Positions 41,107 to 50,110 of a stretch of DNA of 64,000 bases are shown piece by piece. The translations under genes were made by a program, and so were the position numbers. Under the pieces are notes generated by a model. It was not told where the DNA came from. It did no database searches and worked only from the letters and a program-made list of their open reading frames with translations. Position 1 is the first letter of the stretch. Each line of letters starts with the position of its first letter. Source of the DNA: JAHFIW01 sp035495855 (lineage in GTDB: Bacteria > Patescibacteriota > Patescibacteriia > SG8-24); the NCBI GenBank assembly GCA_035495855.1, contig DATJFD010000002.1:37009-101008 (forward strand), written 5' to 3'.

Positions 41107-41134
41107 GATCCGCCCGGTCGGGGCGGATTTTTTT
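41107..41134 (+). terminator. second terminator
   Basis: ATCCGCCC-GGTC-GGGGCGGAT and seven T; copy of the first, as if the REP had been inserted into or duplicated with the terminator. Confidence 0.8.
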
Positions 41135-41138
41135 GCCC

Positions 41139-41166
41139 TTGACGCCTTTTGAGGCCCGCCTATACT
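41139..41166 (+). promoter_or_regulatory. heat-shock operon promoter
   Basis: TTGACG (41139-41144), 16-base spacer, TATACT (41161-41166); the -10 touches the CIRCE element. Confidence 0.85.
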
Positions 41167-41192
41167 TAGCACTCGAAGGGAAGGAGTGCTAA
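41166..41192 (+). promoter_or_regulatory. CIRCE operator (HrcA binding site)
   Basis: Perfect TTAGCACTC-N9-GAGTGCTAA, overlapping the last base of the -10. Binds HrcA, encoded by the first gene; gives heat-inducible control of the cluster. Confidence 0.97.
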
Positions 41193-41195
41193 CCC

Positions 41196-41262
41196 GCCCG
41201 ACCCTCGAGCTCCCAGCTCCGAGCGCCAAGCTCCGAGCTTGAAGCTTGGAACTTGAAGCTCC
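41196..41262. repeat. word repeat 17 (CTCCGAGC / GAAGCTT)
   Basis: CGACCCTCGAGCTCCCAGC, TCCGAGCGCCAAGCTCC, GAGCTTGAAGCTTGG, AACTTGAAGCTCC. Lies between CIRCE and the hrcA start and so forms its leader. Confidence 0.75.
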
Positions 41263-41266
41263 TCGC

Positions 41267-41983
41267 ATGCCCAACGACCCCGACAACCGGCTGCGCGACA
41301 TCTTCCGCATCATCGTGCGGGAGTATTTGCGTTCCGCCGAGCCGATCGGCTCGGCCTATATCGTGTCGCGCCATCGTCTGGGCGTTTCGCCCGCGACGGT
41401 CAGGAACGACATGGCCGAGCTCGAAGAACGCGGGCTGCTCGAGCAGCCGCACACCTCCGCCGGGCGCATCCCGACCGAAGCCGGCTACCGCTACTACGTC
41501 GACGAGTTCGTCCGCGACGGCGAGCTCGAGGACAAGCCGCGCCGCGAACTCGAAGCCGCGGTCGTGGAGATGGAGCGCGACATGGAGAGCGCGGCGCGCA
41601 AGTTCGCGCGGACCGTCGCGTCCATCACCGGCGAGACGGCCATCATCCGCGTCGGCACGCAGTCGTACCTCACGGGCGTCCAGAACCTCATGGGCAAGCC
41701 GGAGTTCCGCGAGGGCGAGCTGATGCGCGAGGCGCTCCGGGCCGTCGACGAGCTCGACGCGCTCGTCGGCGATCTCGAAAGCCGCGCGAGCGAGGACGTG
41801 TCCGTGCTCATCGGCGCCGACAATCCCTTCGGCCGCGAGCTGTCGTCGGTGTTCACCGTGTTCGCCGCGCCCGACGCCGGCGAAGCGGTCATCGGCATCC
41901 TCGGGCCGACGCGCATGGACTACGACACCAACGTCGCGCTCCTGCGCTACATCCGGGAACGTTTGGACGAACTTGATGCGTAA
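41267..41983 (+). CDS. hrcA: heat-inducible transcription repressor HrcA, short form
   Basis: 238 residues against about 340 in typical HrcA. N-terminal winged helix (RLRDIFRIIVREYLRSAEPIGSAYIVSRHRLGVSPATVRNDMAELEERGLL) and the PHTSAGRIPTEAGYRYYVDEFV block are intact; the GAF-like regulatory domain is shortened though its last part (GPTRMDYDTNVALLRYI) is kept, so an internal piece is missing. Represses its own operon via CIRCE. ATG 41267 is used; a TTG at 41246 would translate part of the word repeat. Confidence 0.93.
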   Translation: MPNDPDNRLRDIFRIIVREYLRSAEPIGSAYIVSRHRLGVSPATVRNDMAELEERGLLEQPHTSAGRIPTEAGYRYYVDEFVRDGELEDKPRRELEAAVVEMERDMESAARKFARTVASITGETAIIRVGTQSYLTGVQNLMGKPEFREGELMREALRAVDELDALVGDLESRASEDVSVLIGADNPFGRELSSVFTVFAAPDAGEAVIGILGPTRMDYDTNVALLRYIRERLDELDA

Positions 41984-41984
41984 A

Positions 41985-42017
41985 TTGTCACCCCGCACTT
42001 GATGCGGGGTCCAGAAA
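41985..42017. repeat. palindromic spacer GTCACCCCGC
   Basis: CACCCCGCACTTGATGCGGGG plus TCCAGAAAAA between hrcA and grpE; member of the 25736-25878 family. Confidence 0.7.
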
Positions 42018-42025
42018 AAAGACCT

Positions 42026-42541
42026 ATGGACGAACAGCAGAACACCCCCGCGCCGGAACCGGCGCAGCAGCCCGCGCCCGAAACGCCGGGCGAAGACCTC
42101 CAGAAGAAGTGCGAGGAATATCTCGCCGGCTGGAAGCGCGCGATGGCGGACTACGCCAACCTCAAGAAGGACATGGAGCGCGAACGCGCCGAGCTCTCCA
42201 GGTACGCGGTCGCCGGCTTCGTCGAGAAGCTGCTGCCGACGGTCGAGAGCTTCCGCAAAGCGGCCGAGCATCTGCCGGCGGAACCGTACGACGCCGCGAA
42301 GACGAAGCAGTGGATCGACGGCGTCGGCCACATCCGCTCGCAGCTCGACGCCGCGCTCGCGTCCGCGGGCATCGCGGCGGTCGACAAGGACGGCGTGCCC
42401 TTCGACCCGAACCTCCACGACGCCATGATGATGGAAAAGCGCGAAGGCGCGGACCCGGGCACGGTCCTCAGAGTGCTCGAGCCCGGCTGGCGCCTCCACG
42501 ACCGCGTCATCCGCCCGGCGAAGGTCGTCGTGGCGGAATAA
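42026..42541 (+). CDS. grpE: nucleotide exchange factor GrpE
   Basis: 171 residues. Disordered Pro/Gln N-terminus (about 1-30), long helix (CEEYLAGWKRAMADYANLKKDMERERAELSRYAVAGFVEKLLPTVESF), then the beta-wing domain with VPFDPNLHDAMM and TVLRVLEPGWRLHDRVIRPAKVVV. Releases ADP from DnaK. ATG 42026 chosen; the upstream frame runs through the palindromic spacer. Confidence 0.93.
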   Translation: MDEQQNTPAPEPAQQPAPETPGEDLQKKCEEYLAGWKRAMADYANLKKDMERERAELSRYAVAGFVEKLLPTVESFRKAAEHLPAEPYDAAKTKQWIDGVGHIRSQLDAALASAGIAAVDKDGVPFDPNLHDAMMMEKREGADPGTVLRVLEPGWRLHDRVIRPAKVVVAE

Positions 42542-42638
42542 AAAAGCCTCGAGGGGAAGAGGGGAAAAGGGAAAGAGCTTGCGGGCTCGATCCGACCCTC
42601 GGAATACCCCTCTCTCCCTCTACACCTTTACCCCTTTC
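42541..42638. repeat. word-pair inverted repeat 18
   Basis: Left AGGGGAAGAGGGGAAAAGGG, AAAGAGC; right CCCCTCTCTCCCTC, TACACCTTTACCCC, TTTCC. Ends two bases before the dnaK start codon, replacing a ribosome site. Confidence 0.75.
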
Positions 42639-42640
42639 CT

Positions 42641-44551
<1,911 letters not shown>

Positions 44552-44561
44552 TCGCCGGTCG

Positions 44562-44594
44562 TCATCCTGGGCGAAGTCGCAGGATCCAGAAAAA
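44562..44594. repeat. palindromic spacer GTCATCCTGG/CAGGATCC
   Basis: GTCATCCTGGGCGAAGTCGC with AGGATCCAGAAA; a nearly identical copy is at 45562-45596. Widely known bacterial intergenic palindrome type. Confidence 0.75.
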
Positions 44595-44607
44595 CTCAGC
44601 GCACCAC

Positions 44608-45069
44608 ATGAACCCCGTCCACGAAAAGATCCTCAAACTCCTCGACGACAACGGCGTAAAATACGAAACCCAACGCCACGAAGCTGTCACGACCAGCGCC
44701 GATGCCGCCAGAGTGCGCGGCGTCTCCATGCACGCCGGCGCCAAGGCGCTCGTGCTGCAGGGAAGGAAGTCCGGGAAGCACTGGCTCGCGGTCATGCCGG
44801 CCGACCTGCGGCTTGCGGACAAGAAGTTCGAGGCGCTCGTCGGCGAGAAGGTCAGCTTCGCCAAGGCGCCGGAGGACGTCACTGGCTGCGTGAAGGGTTC
44901 CGTCCCGCCGTTCGGTTCCGCGCTCGGCCTCAAGACCTACTGTGACAGGCGCCTGGCCGAGAACGAGACCATCCACTTCAACGCCGGCAGCCTCACGGAT
45001 TCCGTCACCATGCCTTACGCCGACTACGAGCGGCTGGAGAAGCCCGAACCGGTCGACATCACGGAGTGA
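44608..45069 (+). CDS. YbaK/ProX-type aminoacyl-tRNA deacylase domain protein
   Basis: 153 residues. Single YbaK domain: HEKILKLLDDNGVKYETQRHEAVTTSADAARVRGVS, then the conserved lysine block AKALVLQG, and GCVKGSVPPFG near the C-terminal half. Such proteins hydrolyse mischarged tRNA (for example Cys- or Ala-tRNA-Pro). Placed in the chaperone cluster as a proteostasis factor. Confidence 0.85.
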   Translation: MNPVHEKILKLLDDNGVKYETQRHEAVTTSADAARVRGVSMHAGAKALVLQGRKSGKHWLAVMPADLRLADKKFEALVGEKVSFAKAPEDVTGCVKGSVPPFGSALGLKTYCDRRLAENETIHFNAGSLTDSVTMPYADYERLEKPEPVDITE

Positions 45070-45109
45070 AAGCGGGTAGACTGTGAAGGAATTCTTCACT
45101 CTCACGCCC

Positions 45110-45280
45110 ATGTACGACTACAAGATATTGACGGTCAAACGCGACGAGATCGCCACCGCGCTCGCCCAGCAGGACGCCGAGGATTGGGAACTCGTCACCG
45201 CGGCCTGGGAACACCGCATGCCGGACGAACCGGCCGACGACCAGATGCATCTCTTCTTAAGGAAAGCCAACACTTTATGA
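45110..45280 (+). CDS. small DUF4177-like protein
   Basis: 56 residues: MYDYKILTVKRDEIATAL then AQQDAEDWELVTAAWE and LFLRKANTL. The 'DWELV' turn and beta-alpha-beta shape match the short DUF4177-like proteins. A GTG at 45083 would add nine residues. Its stop overlaps the next start (ATGA). Confidence 0.6.
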   Translation: MYDYKILTVKRDEIATALAQQDAEDWELVTAAWEHRMPDEPADDQMHLFLRKANTL

Positions 45281-45561
45281 GCGAACCCCAGAACCCCCAG
45301 CTCCAGATCAAGGTCGACGACAAGACCCTGCAGGGCATGTACGCCAACGCCATGCAGGTCCAGCACTCGAAGGAGGAGTTCGTGCTCGACTTCATGAACG
45401 TCTTTCCGCCGGCCGGCACGCTCCAGGCTCGCATCCTCGTCTCGCCCGCGCACATGAAACGCATCGTCGCGGTGCTCAAGGAGAACATCGAGCGCTACGA
45501 GAACGCCAACGGCAAGATCGAGGCCGGCGAAGGCCCCGGCGAGATCGGCTTCAAGGCCTAG
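45277..45561 (+). CDS. DUF3467-like protein
   Basis: 94 residues. QLQIKVDDKTLQGMYANAMQVQHSKEEFVLDFMNVFPPAGTLQARILVSPAHMKRIVAVLKENIERYE matches the small DUF3467 family by pattern (function unknown, probable small scaffold). Coupled to the preceding gene by ATGA. Confidence 0.75.
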   Translation: MSEPQNPQLQIKVDDKTLQGMYANAMQVQHSKEEFVLDFMNVFPPAGTLQARILVSPAHMKRIVAVLKENIERYENANGKIEAGEGPGEIGFKA

Positions 45562-45596
45562 CCCGTCATCCTGCGCGAAGTCGCAGGATCCAGAAA
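45562..45596. repeat. palindromic spacer, second copy
   Basis: GTCATCCTGCGCGAAGTCGC with AGGATCCAGAAA; differs from 44562-44594 at two positions. Confidence 0.75.
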
Positions 45597-45601
45597 ACAC
45601 C

Positions 45602-45766
45602 ATGAAACGCGAAGAGATAAAAAAGATCCTCGGCGCCGCCAAGGTCGCGGGCGCAACGGGCGGCATCATCACCGCCGCCGTCTTCGGCATGGTGGCGCAC
45701 GGCAAACGCCGCAAAGCCGAACGCCTCGCCCGCGAAGCCGCCGAGAAAAAGGAAAGCGGCACCTGA
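45602..45766 (+). CDS. tiny single-TM protein
   Basis: 54 residues: charged start (MKREEIKKILGAAK), Gly/Ala-rich helix about 15-32 (VAGATGGIITAAVFGMVA), basic/acidic end (KRRKAERLAREAAEKKESGT). The Gly/Ala-rich segment is only mildly hydrophobic. No ribosome site. Too short for certainty. Confidence 0.45.
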   Translation: MKREEIKKILGAAKVAGATGGIITAAVFGMVAHGKRRKAERLAREAAEKKESGT

Positions 45767-45769
45767 CGC

Positions 45770-45806
45770 CCGCGCTTTCCACTTTCAACTCTCCACTCTC
45801 CACTCC
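45770..45806. repeat. word repeat 19 (single arm, CCACTCT)
   Basis: GCTTTCCACTTTCAACTCTC, CACTCTCCACTCCGC right before the dnaJ start; opposite arm absent. Confidence 0.6.
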
Positions 45807-45811
45807 GCACA

Positions 45812-46882
45812 ATGGCCAGCGACTACTACGACCAACTCGGCGTCGGCAAGGGCGCGTCTGATGACGACATCAAGCGCGCTTTTCGCAAACTCGCGCACCA
45901 GCATCATCCCGACAAGCCGGGCGGCGACGCTGAGAAGTTCAAGAAGATCAACGAGGCTTACCAGGTCCTCTCCGACCCCGAGAAGCGCAAGAAGTACGAC
46001 CAGTTCGGTCCCGGCTTCGAGCAGATGGGCGGGGGAGCCGGCGGCTTCGGCGGTTTCGATTTCCGCCAGGCCGGCGTGAACTTCGACATGAACGACCTCG
46101 GCGAGATGTTCGGCGACATCTTCGGCATGGGCGGCGCGGGACGCGGCCGCCGCGAACCCGCGCGCGGACGCAATATCGAGATGGACGTGCAGCTGACCTT
46201 CGCGGAGTCGGCCTTCGGCGTCGAGAAGGAGCTTTCCGTTCGCCGCGCCGTCTCGTGCGAGGAGTGCGGCGGCGAAGGCGCGGAGAAAGGCTCCAAGAAG
46301 ATCGACTGCATCCAGTGCGGCGGCTCCGGCCAGGTCCGCAGGATGCAGCAGACCATCCTCGGCAGCTTCCAGACCGCGGCGACCTGTCCGCGCTGCCAGG
46401 GCGAGGGCAAGACCGCCGAGAAGCCGTGCAAGCGCTGCGGCGGCCAGGGCATCATGAAAGGCGAACGGACCATCAACGTGAAGGTCCCCGCGGGCATCGC
46501 CGACGGCGAGATCCTGCGCGTGAACGGCGAAGGCGAGGCCGCGCCCCGCGGCGGGCGCGCCGGCGATCTCTATCTTTCCATCCGCGTGAAGCCAGACCAC
46601 CGTTTCGAGCGCGACGGCTTCGACGTGCACAGCACCATCGAGATCGGCGTGGCCAGGGCCGCGCTCGGCGGCGAGGTCCCGGTCGAAACGCTCGACGGCA
46701 CGGTCGAGTTCGCCGTCCCGGCCGGCACCCAGCCCGGCCAGGTCTTCCGCCTGCGCGGCAAGGGCATCACCTACCTGCGCAGGAACGGCCGCGGCGACCA
46801 CCTCGTCACCATCGCCGTCAAAGTCCCCAAGAAATTGAGCAAAGAGCAGAGGAAAACCCTCGAGTCCTGGGGAGATTTTTGA
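45812..46882 (+). CDS. dnaJ: co-chaperone DnaJ
   Basis: 356 residues. J-domain with HPD at 32-34; Gly/Phe region (GGGAGGFGGFDF); zinc domain with four motifs CEECGGEG, CIQCGGSG, CPRCQGEG and CKRCGGQG; C-terminal substrate domain (VKVPAGIADGEILRVNGEGEAAPRGG, VETLDGTVEFAVPAGTQPGQVFRLRGKGI). Stimulates DnaK ATPase. Last gene of the heat-shock cluster. Confidence 0.97.
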   Translation: MASDYYDQLGVGKGASDDDIKRAFRKLAHQHHPDKPGGDAEKFKKINEAYQVLSDPEKRKKYDQFGPGFEQMGGGAGGFGGFDFRQAGVNFDMNDLGEMFGDIFGMGGAGRGRREPARGRNIEMDVQLTFAESAFGVEKELSVRRAVSCEECGGEGAEKGSKKIDCIQCGGSGQVRRMQQTILGSFQTAATCPRCQGEGKTAEKPCKRCGGQGIMKGERTINVKVPAGIADGEILRVNGEGEAAPRGGRAGDLYLSIRVKPDHRFERDGFDVHSTIEIGVARAALGGEVPVETLDGTVEFAVPAGTQPGQVFRLRGKGITYLRRNGRGDHLVTIAVKVPKKLSKEQRKTLESWGDF

Positions 46883-46956
46883 GCCTGTTCCGCCTCAAAG
46901 ATGCGCTCTCGGCGCGCAGCCCCCGCTGTGGATATAAGGGGGGAGGCGAAATATGC

Positions 46957-46962
46957 TATACT
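46957..46962 (+). promoter_or_regulatory. extended -10 promoter
   Basis: TGC-TATACT, 40 bases before ATG 47003. Confidence 0.65.
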
Positions 46963-47002
46963 TTCGGACGTGAAGCGCATTTAGCGCACCAACACGACCA
47001 GA

Positions 47003-47590
47003 ATGTTCCTCTTCGAAACGGTCGTCACGACCAACAGCAGCGGCGGGGTCGCCGCGGGCGCCGCCAACATGGGGCAGGACGCCATCCACTGGCTGCAGTC
47101 GATCAACTGGGCGTCCCCGAGCTGGGACCTTTTCATCGTCCTCTTTTTCCTGGTGACGGTGTTCCTGTACGGCATGTCGCTCGGCCGCGACCGGATCATC
47201 GTGATCCTGGTGTCCATCTACATGGCCCTCGCGGTCGTGTCGAACGCGCCGATCCTCAACAAGCTCGACGCCACCGTCAACCTCGGCCAGTTCTTCGCCT
47301 TCCGCGTCACGACCTTCCTCGGCATCTTCGTGCTGCTGTTCTTCCTGCTGTCGCGCTCGGCGCTGCTCAAGACCTTCGGCAGCCTCGCGGCCGGCAGCTG
47401 GTGGCAGGTGTTCCTCTTTTCCGTCTTCCATGTCGGCCTGCTCGTGAGCATCACTTTGTCGTTCCTGCCGCCGGAAGCGGTCGAGCACCTCGCGCCTCTC
47501 ACGCGCCAGATCTTCGCGTCGGACATGGGCAGGTTCTTCTGGATCATCGCGCCGATCTTCGGCATGGCGCTTCTCAAGGCGGAACACTGA
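47003..47590 (+). CDS. multi-TM membrane protein (CvpA-like look), unknown
   Basis: 195 residues, five probable helices (about 37-55, 58-78, 92-113, 128-150, 170-190). Start MFLFETVVTTNSSGG is polar after a few residues. Layout recalls CvpA-type small membrane proteins, but no diagnostic motif is visible. Own promoter and terminator; sits between the chaperone cluster and the surface cluster. Confidence 0.6.
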   Translation: MFLFETVVTTNSSGGVAAGAANMGQDAIHWLQSINWASPSWDLFIVLFFLVTVFLYGMSLGRDRIIVILVSIYMALAVVSNAPILNKLDATVNLGQFFAFRVTTFLGIFVLLFFLLSRSALLKTFGSLAAGSWWQVFLFSVFHVGLLVSITLSFLPPEAVEHLAPLTRQIFASDMGRFFWIIAPIFGMALLKAEH

Positions 47591-47666
47591 TCGTGAAGTC
47601 CGGGCGATGGACTTGAGCGGGGAACGAGGAAGCGAGCGAACTCCCCGGACGGCTCGCAAGAACGTT

Positions 47667-47701
47667 CAAAAAGCCCCGCGGCATCGTGCTACGGGGCTTT
47701 T
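47667..47701. terminator. bidirectional terminator
   Basis: AAAAAGCCCCG-N14-CGGGGCTTTT between converging genes. Confidence 0.8.
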
Positions 47702-47726
47702 CCTATCCATCGTGTTCTCCGTCCGC

Positions 47727-48509
47727 CTATGGCGAGGGAGGAGGCGTTTGCGCCGGGGGAGGCGTCGGCGCCTTCGGAGGAGCGTCATTCGTCGTCGGAG
47801 GCGTCGCTCCCGGAGCGGGCGCGGTCCCGGTCGCCGGGGCGGTTTCGGGCGGCGTGGAAGCGGTCGGCGTCGCTGACGGCGCCGCGGCGGCGGTCTGCGT
47901 TTCTACGCGCACGCTGGTCGCGACGAACGACCCGGCCATCGCGATGTCACTCGTCGATTCGACGACCACGATGTCGCCGGTCTTGATGTCGCCGAGCGAG
48001 ATCTTCACGAAGGTGTAGGAGAGCGGCGCCTCGGGCGGCTGCTTGCCCGCGTCGCGCGCGGCCTTCACGGCTTTTTCGTAATCCGCCAGGTCCTTGAACG
48101 TCGCGGCGTCCGATTTCTGGGTCGTCCTCATGATGACGGCATCCTTCGCCAGCGTCACGTGACGGACGAGGGGAGCCTGTTCCGCGAGCGGATTCGTCAC
48201 CGTCTGTTCGACGTTGATGTCCAGCGAGTCGGCGCCGACGTTCGTGACCGTTCCGCGAAGCGAGGTCAGGTGCGGCGCTTGGAAGCTCCCGGCGGCATCG
48301 ACTTTCGTCTTGGCGGCCGCGAGCCCCGCGCGATATCCCTCTTCTTTCGCAGAGGCGTTGCCTTGAGAACCGACTTTATTGCCTACGGCATAGCCGGCGA
48401 GCGCCATGATCACCGCGATGACCGCGGGCATCACGTTTTTTCCGGAAGATGCGCCCATACTTTTCGGTGGCATAAGGTCCTTAAACGATGACCGCCGCTG
48501 ATTAGACAT
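47727..48509 (-). CDS. membrane-anchored partner protein 1 of the surface cluster
   Basis: 260 residues. One N-terminal helix (about 29-46, VMPAVIAVIMALAGYAVGN), a beta domain (LTSLRGTVTNVGADSLDINVEQTVTNPL...RHVTLAKDAVIMRTT), a charged helix (DLADYEKAVKAARDAGKQPPEAPLSY) and a closing beta segment (ISLGDIKTGDIVVVES), then a 65-residue Pro/Thr/Ala tail. Clearly paralogous to the gene at 53389. Faces outward from the cell. A -10 (TATAGT at 48518-48513) is only four bases from ATG 48509, so a later start is possible. Confidence 0.65.
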   Translation of the reverse strand: MSNQRRSSFKDLMPPKSMGASSGKNVMPAVIAVIMALAGYAVGNKVGSQGNASAKEEGYRAGLAAAKTKVDAAGSFQAPHLTSLRGTVTNVGADSLDINVEQTVTNPLAEQAPLVRHVTLAKDAVIMRTTQKSDAATFKDLADYEKAVKAARDAGKQPPEAPLSYTFVKISLGDIKTGDIVVVESTSDIAMAGSFVATSVRVETQTAAAAPSATPTASTPPETAPATGTAPAPGATPPTTNDAPPKAPTPPPAQTPPPSP

Positions 48510-48512
48510 GGT

Positions 48513-48603
48513 TACTATAGCCTCTTTGCCTCCATTACGTCATTTCGGCATGTGGATAAGGGGCGCGCGGGCATGTCGGACCGGCAGGGCGATGTGGTAT
48601 AGT
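48513..48603. promoter_or_regulatory. divergent promoter region of the surface cluster, with DnaA-box 9-mer
   Basis: Minus strand TATAGT at 48518-48513; plus strand TGG-TATAGT at 48598-48603, ten bases before ATG 48614. Between them TGTGGATAA (48551-48559), the reverse complement of a perfect DnaA box; probably chance or regulatory, not an origin. Confidence 0.5.
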
Positions 48604-48613
48604 GGAGTCACTT

Positions 48614-49864
48614 ATGGAGAAGAAGCCCAGGACTCCTTCGCGACGAGCGACCGGTCCGCGCGCCAAGCGATCCGCCGCCGGACCGCGGCGTGTCGCTGCG
48701 CTCCGAAAAAAGAAGGTCGCGGTCGCGACGCCCGCCGTCGAAGCCGCGCAGCTTCCGCCGCAGCCTCCCGCGGCACCCGTGCGACTCGCGGCTCCCGACG
48801 CCCGGCCGGCCCGCATGGCGACGCGCCTCCCGTGGCGCATGCTCGCGGCGTTCTTCGCGTTCGCCATCGTCGTGACCGCGGTCGGCGGCTTCATCATCAG
48901 CGCGGTCAACGCCGCCACCTTCCAGGGCCCGTCGCAGGCGGCGCCAGGCGGCAACATCCCGCTCACCATCTGGAACCGCGAGGCGGCTGCGGCGACCCAG
49001 ACGACCGCGGCCGTCGCGATCGACGGGGGCACGCTGACCGTCGGCATTCCCGATCTCTTCTACGGCAACATGGCGGCGGGATCGCCGGCGACCTCGAACG
49101 GCATCCGTCTGCAGACTGCCGCGGCCGATCGTTTCAAGGTGACGAGGGACGGGAACATGACCGCGACGGGCATGACCACGCTCGGCACGGCGGCACTTGT
49201 CGTCGGCGGGGCGCAGAACCTCGTCTACGGAAACGTCGACACGACCTCGACCGGCAGCCTTCTCCTTTTCCAGAACGAGTCGTTGGACCGTTTCCGGGTC
49301 GACGTTCAGGGCCGCGTTTCGGCCGGGTCCGCCGACGCCGTCATGGCGGGGGCCCAGAACCTCATCTACGGGAACATCGACACGACCTCGACCGGCAGCC
49401 TGATGCTGCTGCAGACGGAGAGCGCCGACCGCTTCCGCGTGAACGCGCGCGGCGACGTGAAGGGCGCGGGATGTTTCGGCAAGTCGCTCATCGGCCTGAC
49501 CGCGAGCTCGTTCCAGCCGGGCGCGATCCTCAGTTACATCGGCGCGGATAACAAATGCAACGACATCGCCAACGGCGCGTCCTTCCTCGGTTCGCATGTC
49601 TGCAAGGTGGATGAGATCCTCGAGAGCATCCAGTGCGGGCAGGCGGGTGATCCGATCCGTACGCTGGGAGGCAACAACGCCTGGATCAACGGCGGCCCGC
49701 CGGGCATCAACACCGCCAACGCCAACGACTGCATCGGCTGGACGAGCGCGGCGCCGACGTCCTTCGGCCGCGTCTGGGTGTTCGACAACACGACCGGCGG
49801 CTTCGGCACGCTCACCGGCTGCAACATCGGTTCTCCGGGCCTCAAGATCGCCTGCTGCAAATAA
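48614..49864 (+). CDS. anchored surface fibre protein 1
   Basis: 416 residues. Basic cytoplasmic stretch (RATGPRAKRSAAGPRRVAALRKKK), one membrane helix (about 74-97), then a beta-rich stalk with two and a half copies of a ~43-residue repeat: GGAQNLVYGNVDTTSTGSLL.. and AGAQNLIYGNIDTTSTGSLM.., each ending DRFRV(D/N)..G. The C-terminal head (about 285-416) holds seven cysteines (CFGK, NKCND, HVCKVD, IQCGQ, DCIGW, GCNIG, CC) and aromatic residues. The stalk words (ADRFKV, NLxYGN) recall phage tail-fibre shafts. Surface-exposed by topology. Confidence 0.65.
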   Translation: MEKKPRTPSRRATGPRAKRSAAGPRRVAALRKKKVAVATPAVEAAQLPPQPPAAPVRLAAPDARPARMATRLPWRMLAAFFAFAIVVTAVGGFIISAVNAATFQGPSQAAPGGNIPLTIWNREAAAATQTTAAVAIDGGTLTVGIPDLFYGNMAAGSPATSNGIRLQTAAADRFKVTRDGNMTATGMTTLGTAALVVGGAQNLVYGNVDTTSTGSLLLFQNESLDRFRVDVQGRVSAGSADAVMAGAQNLIYGNIDTTSTGSLMLLQTESADRFRVNARGDVKGAGCFGKSLIGLTASSFQPGAILSYIGADNKCNDIANGASFLGSHVCKVDEILESIQCGQAGDPIRTLGGNNAWINGGPPGINTANANDCIGWTSAAPTSFGRVWVFDNTTGGFGTLTGCNIGSPGLKIACCK

Positions 49865-49888
49865 TGAGAAAAATCCAGGAACAGCGAA

Positions 49889-49912
49889 GAACCGCCTCGG
49901 GGCGGTTTTTTT
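49889..49912 (+). terminator. intrinsic terminator
   Basis: GAACCGCC-TCGG-GGCGGTTT and T-tract. Confidence 0.8.
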
Positions 49913-50068
49913 GTCCGAACGCACCGCCGAGTTCGCGCCGTTCATTGGCCTGGACGACCGCGCCGGGAGGGACGGCTCCAGAGCCTCTCCAGCGCCATAA
50001 CAGAGCCAAAATTTCGCACTATGGCGGGGGCTGTTCACTCCTTCTGCTCGGCGCATCATGAAATGTGC

Positions 50069-50074
50069 TATAAT
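50069..50074 (+). promoter_or_regulatory. extended -10 of fibre gene 2
   Basis: TGC-TATAAT, 36 bases before ATG 50111. Confidence 0.7.
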
Positions 50075-50110
50075 GACCGTGAATTTATTCCCCGTCTCTC
50101 TCATTCTTTT

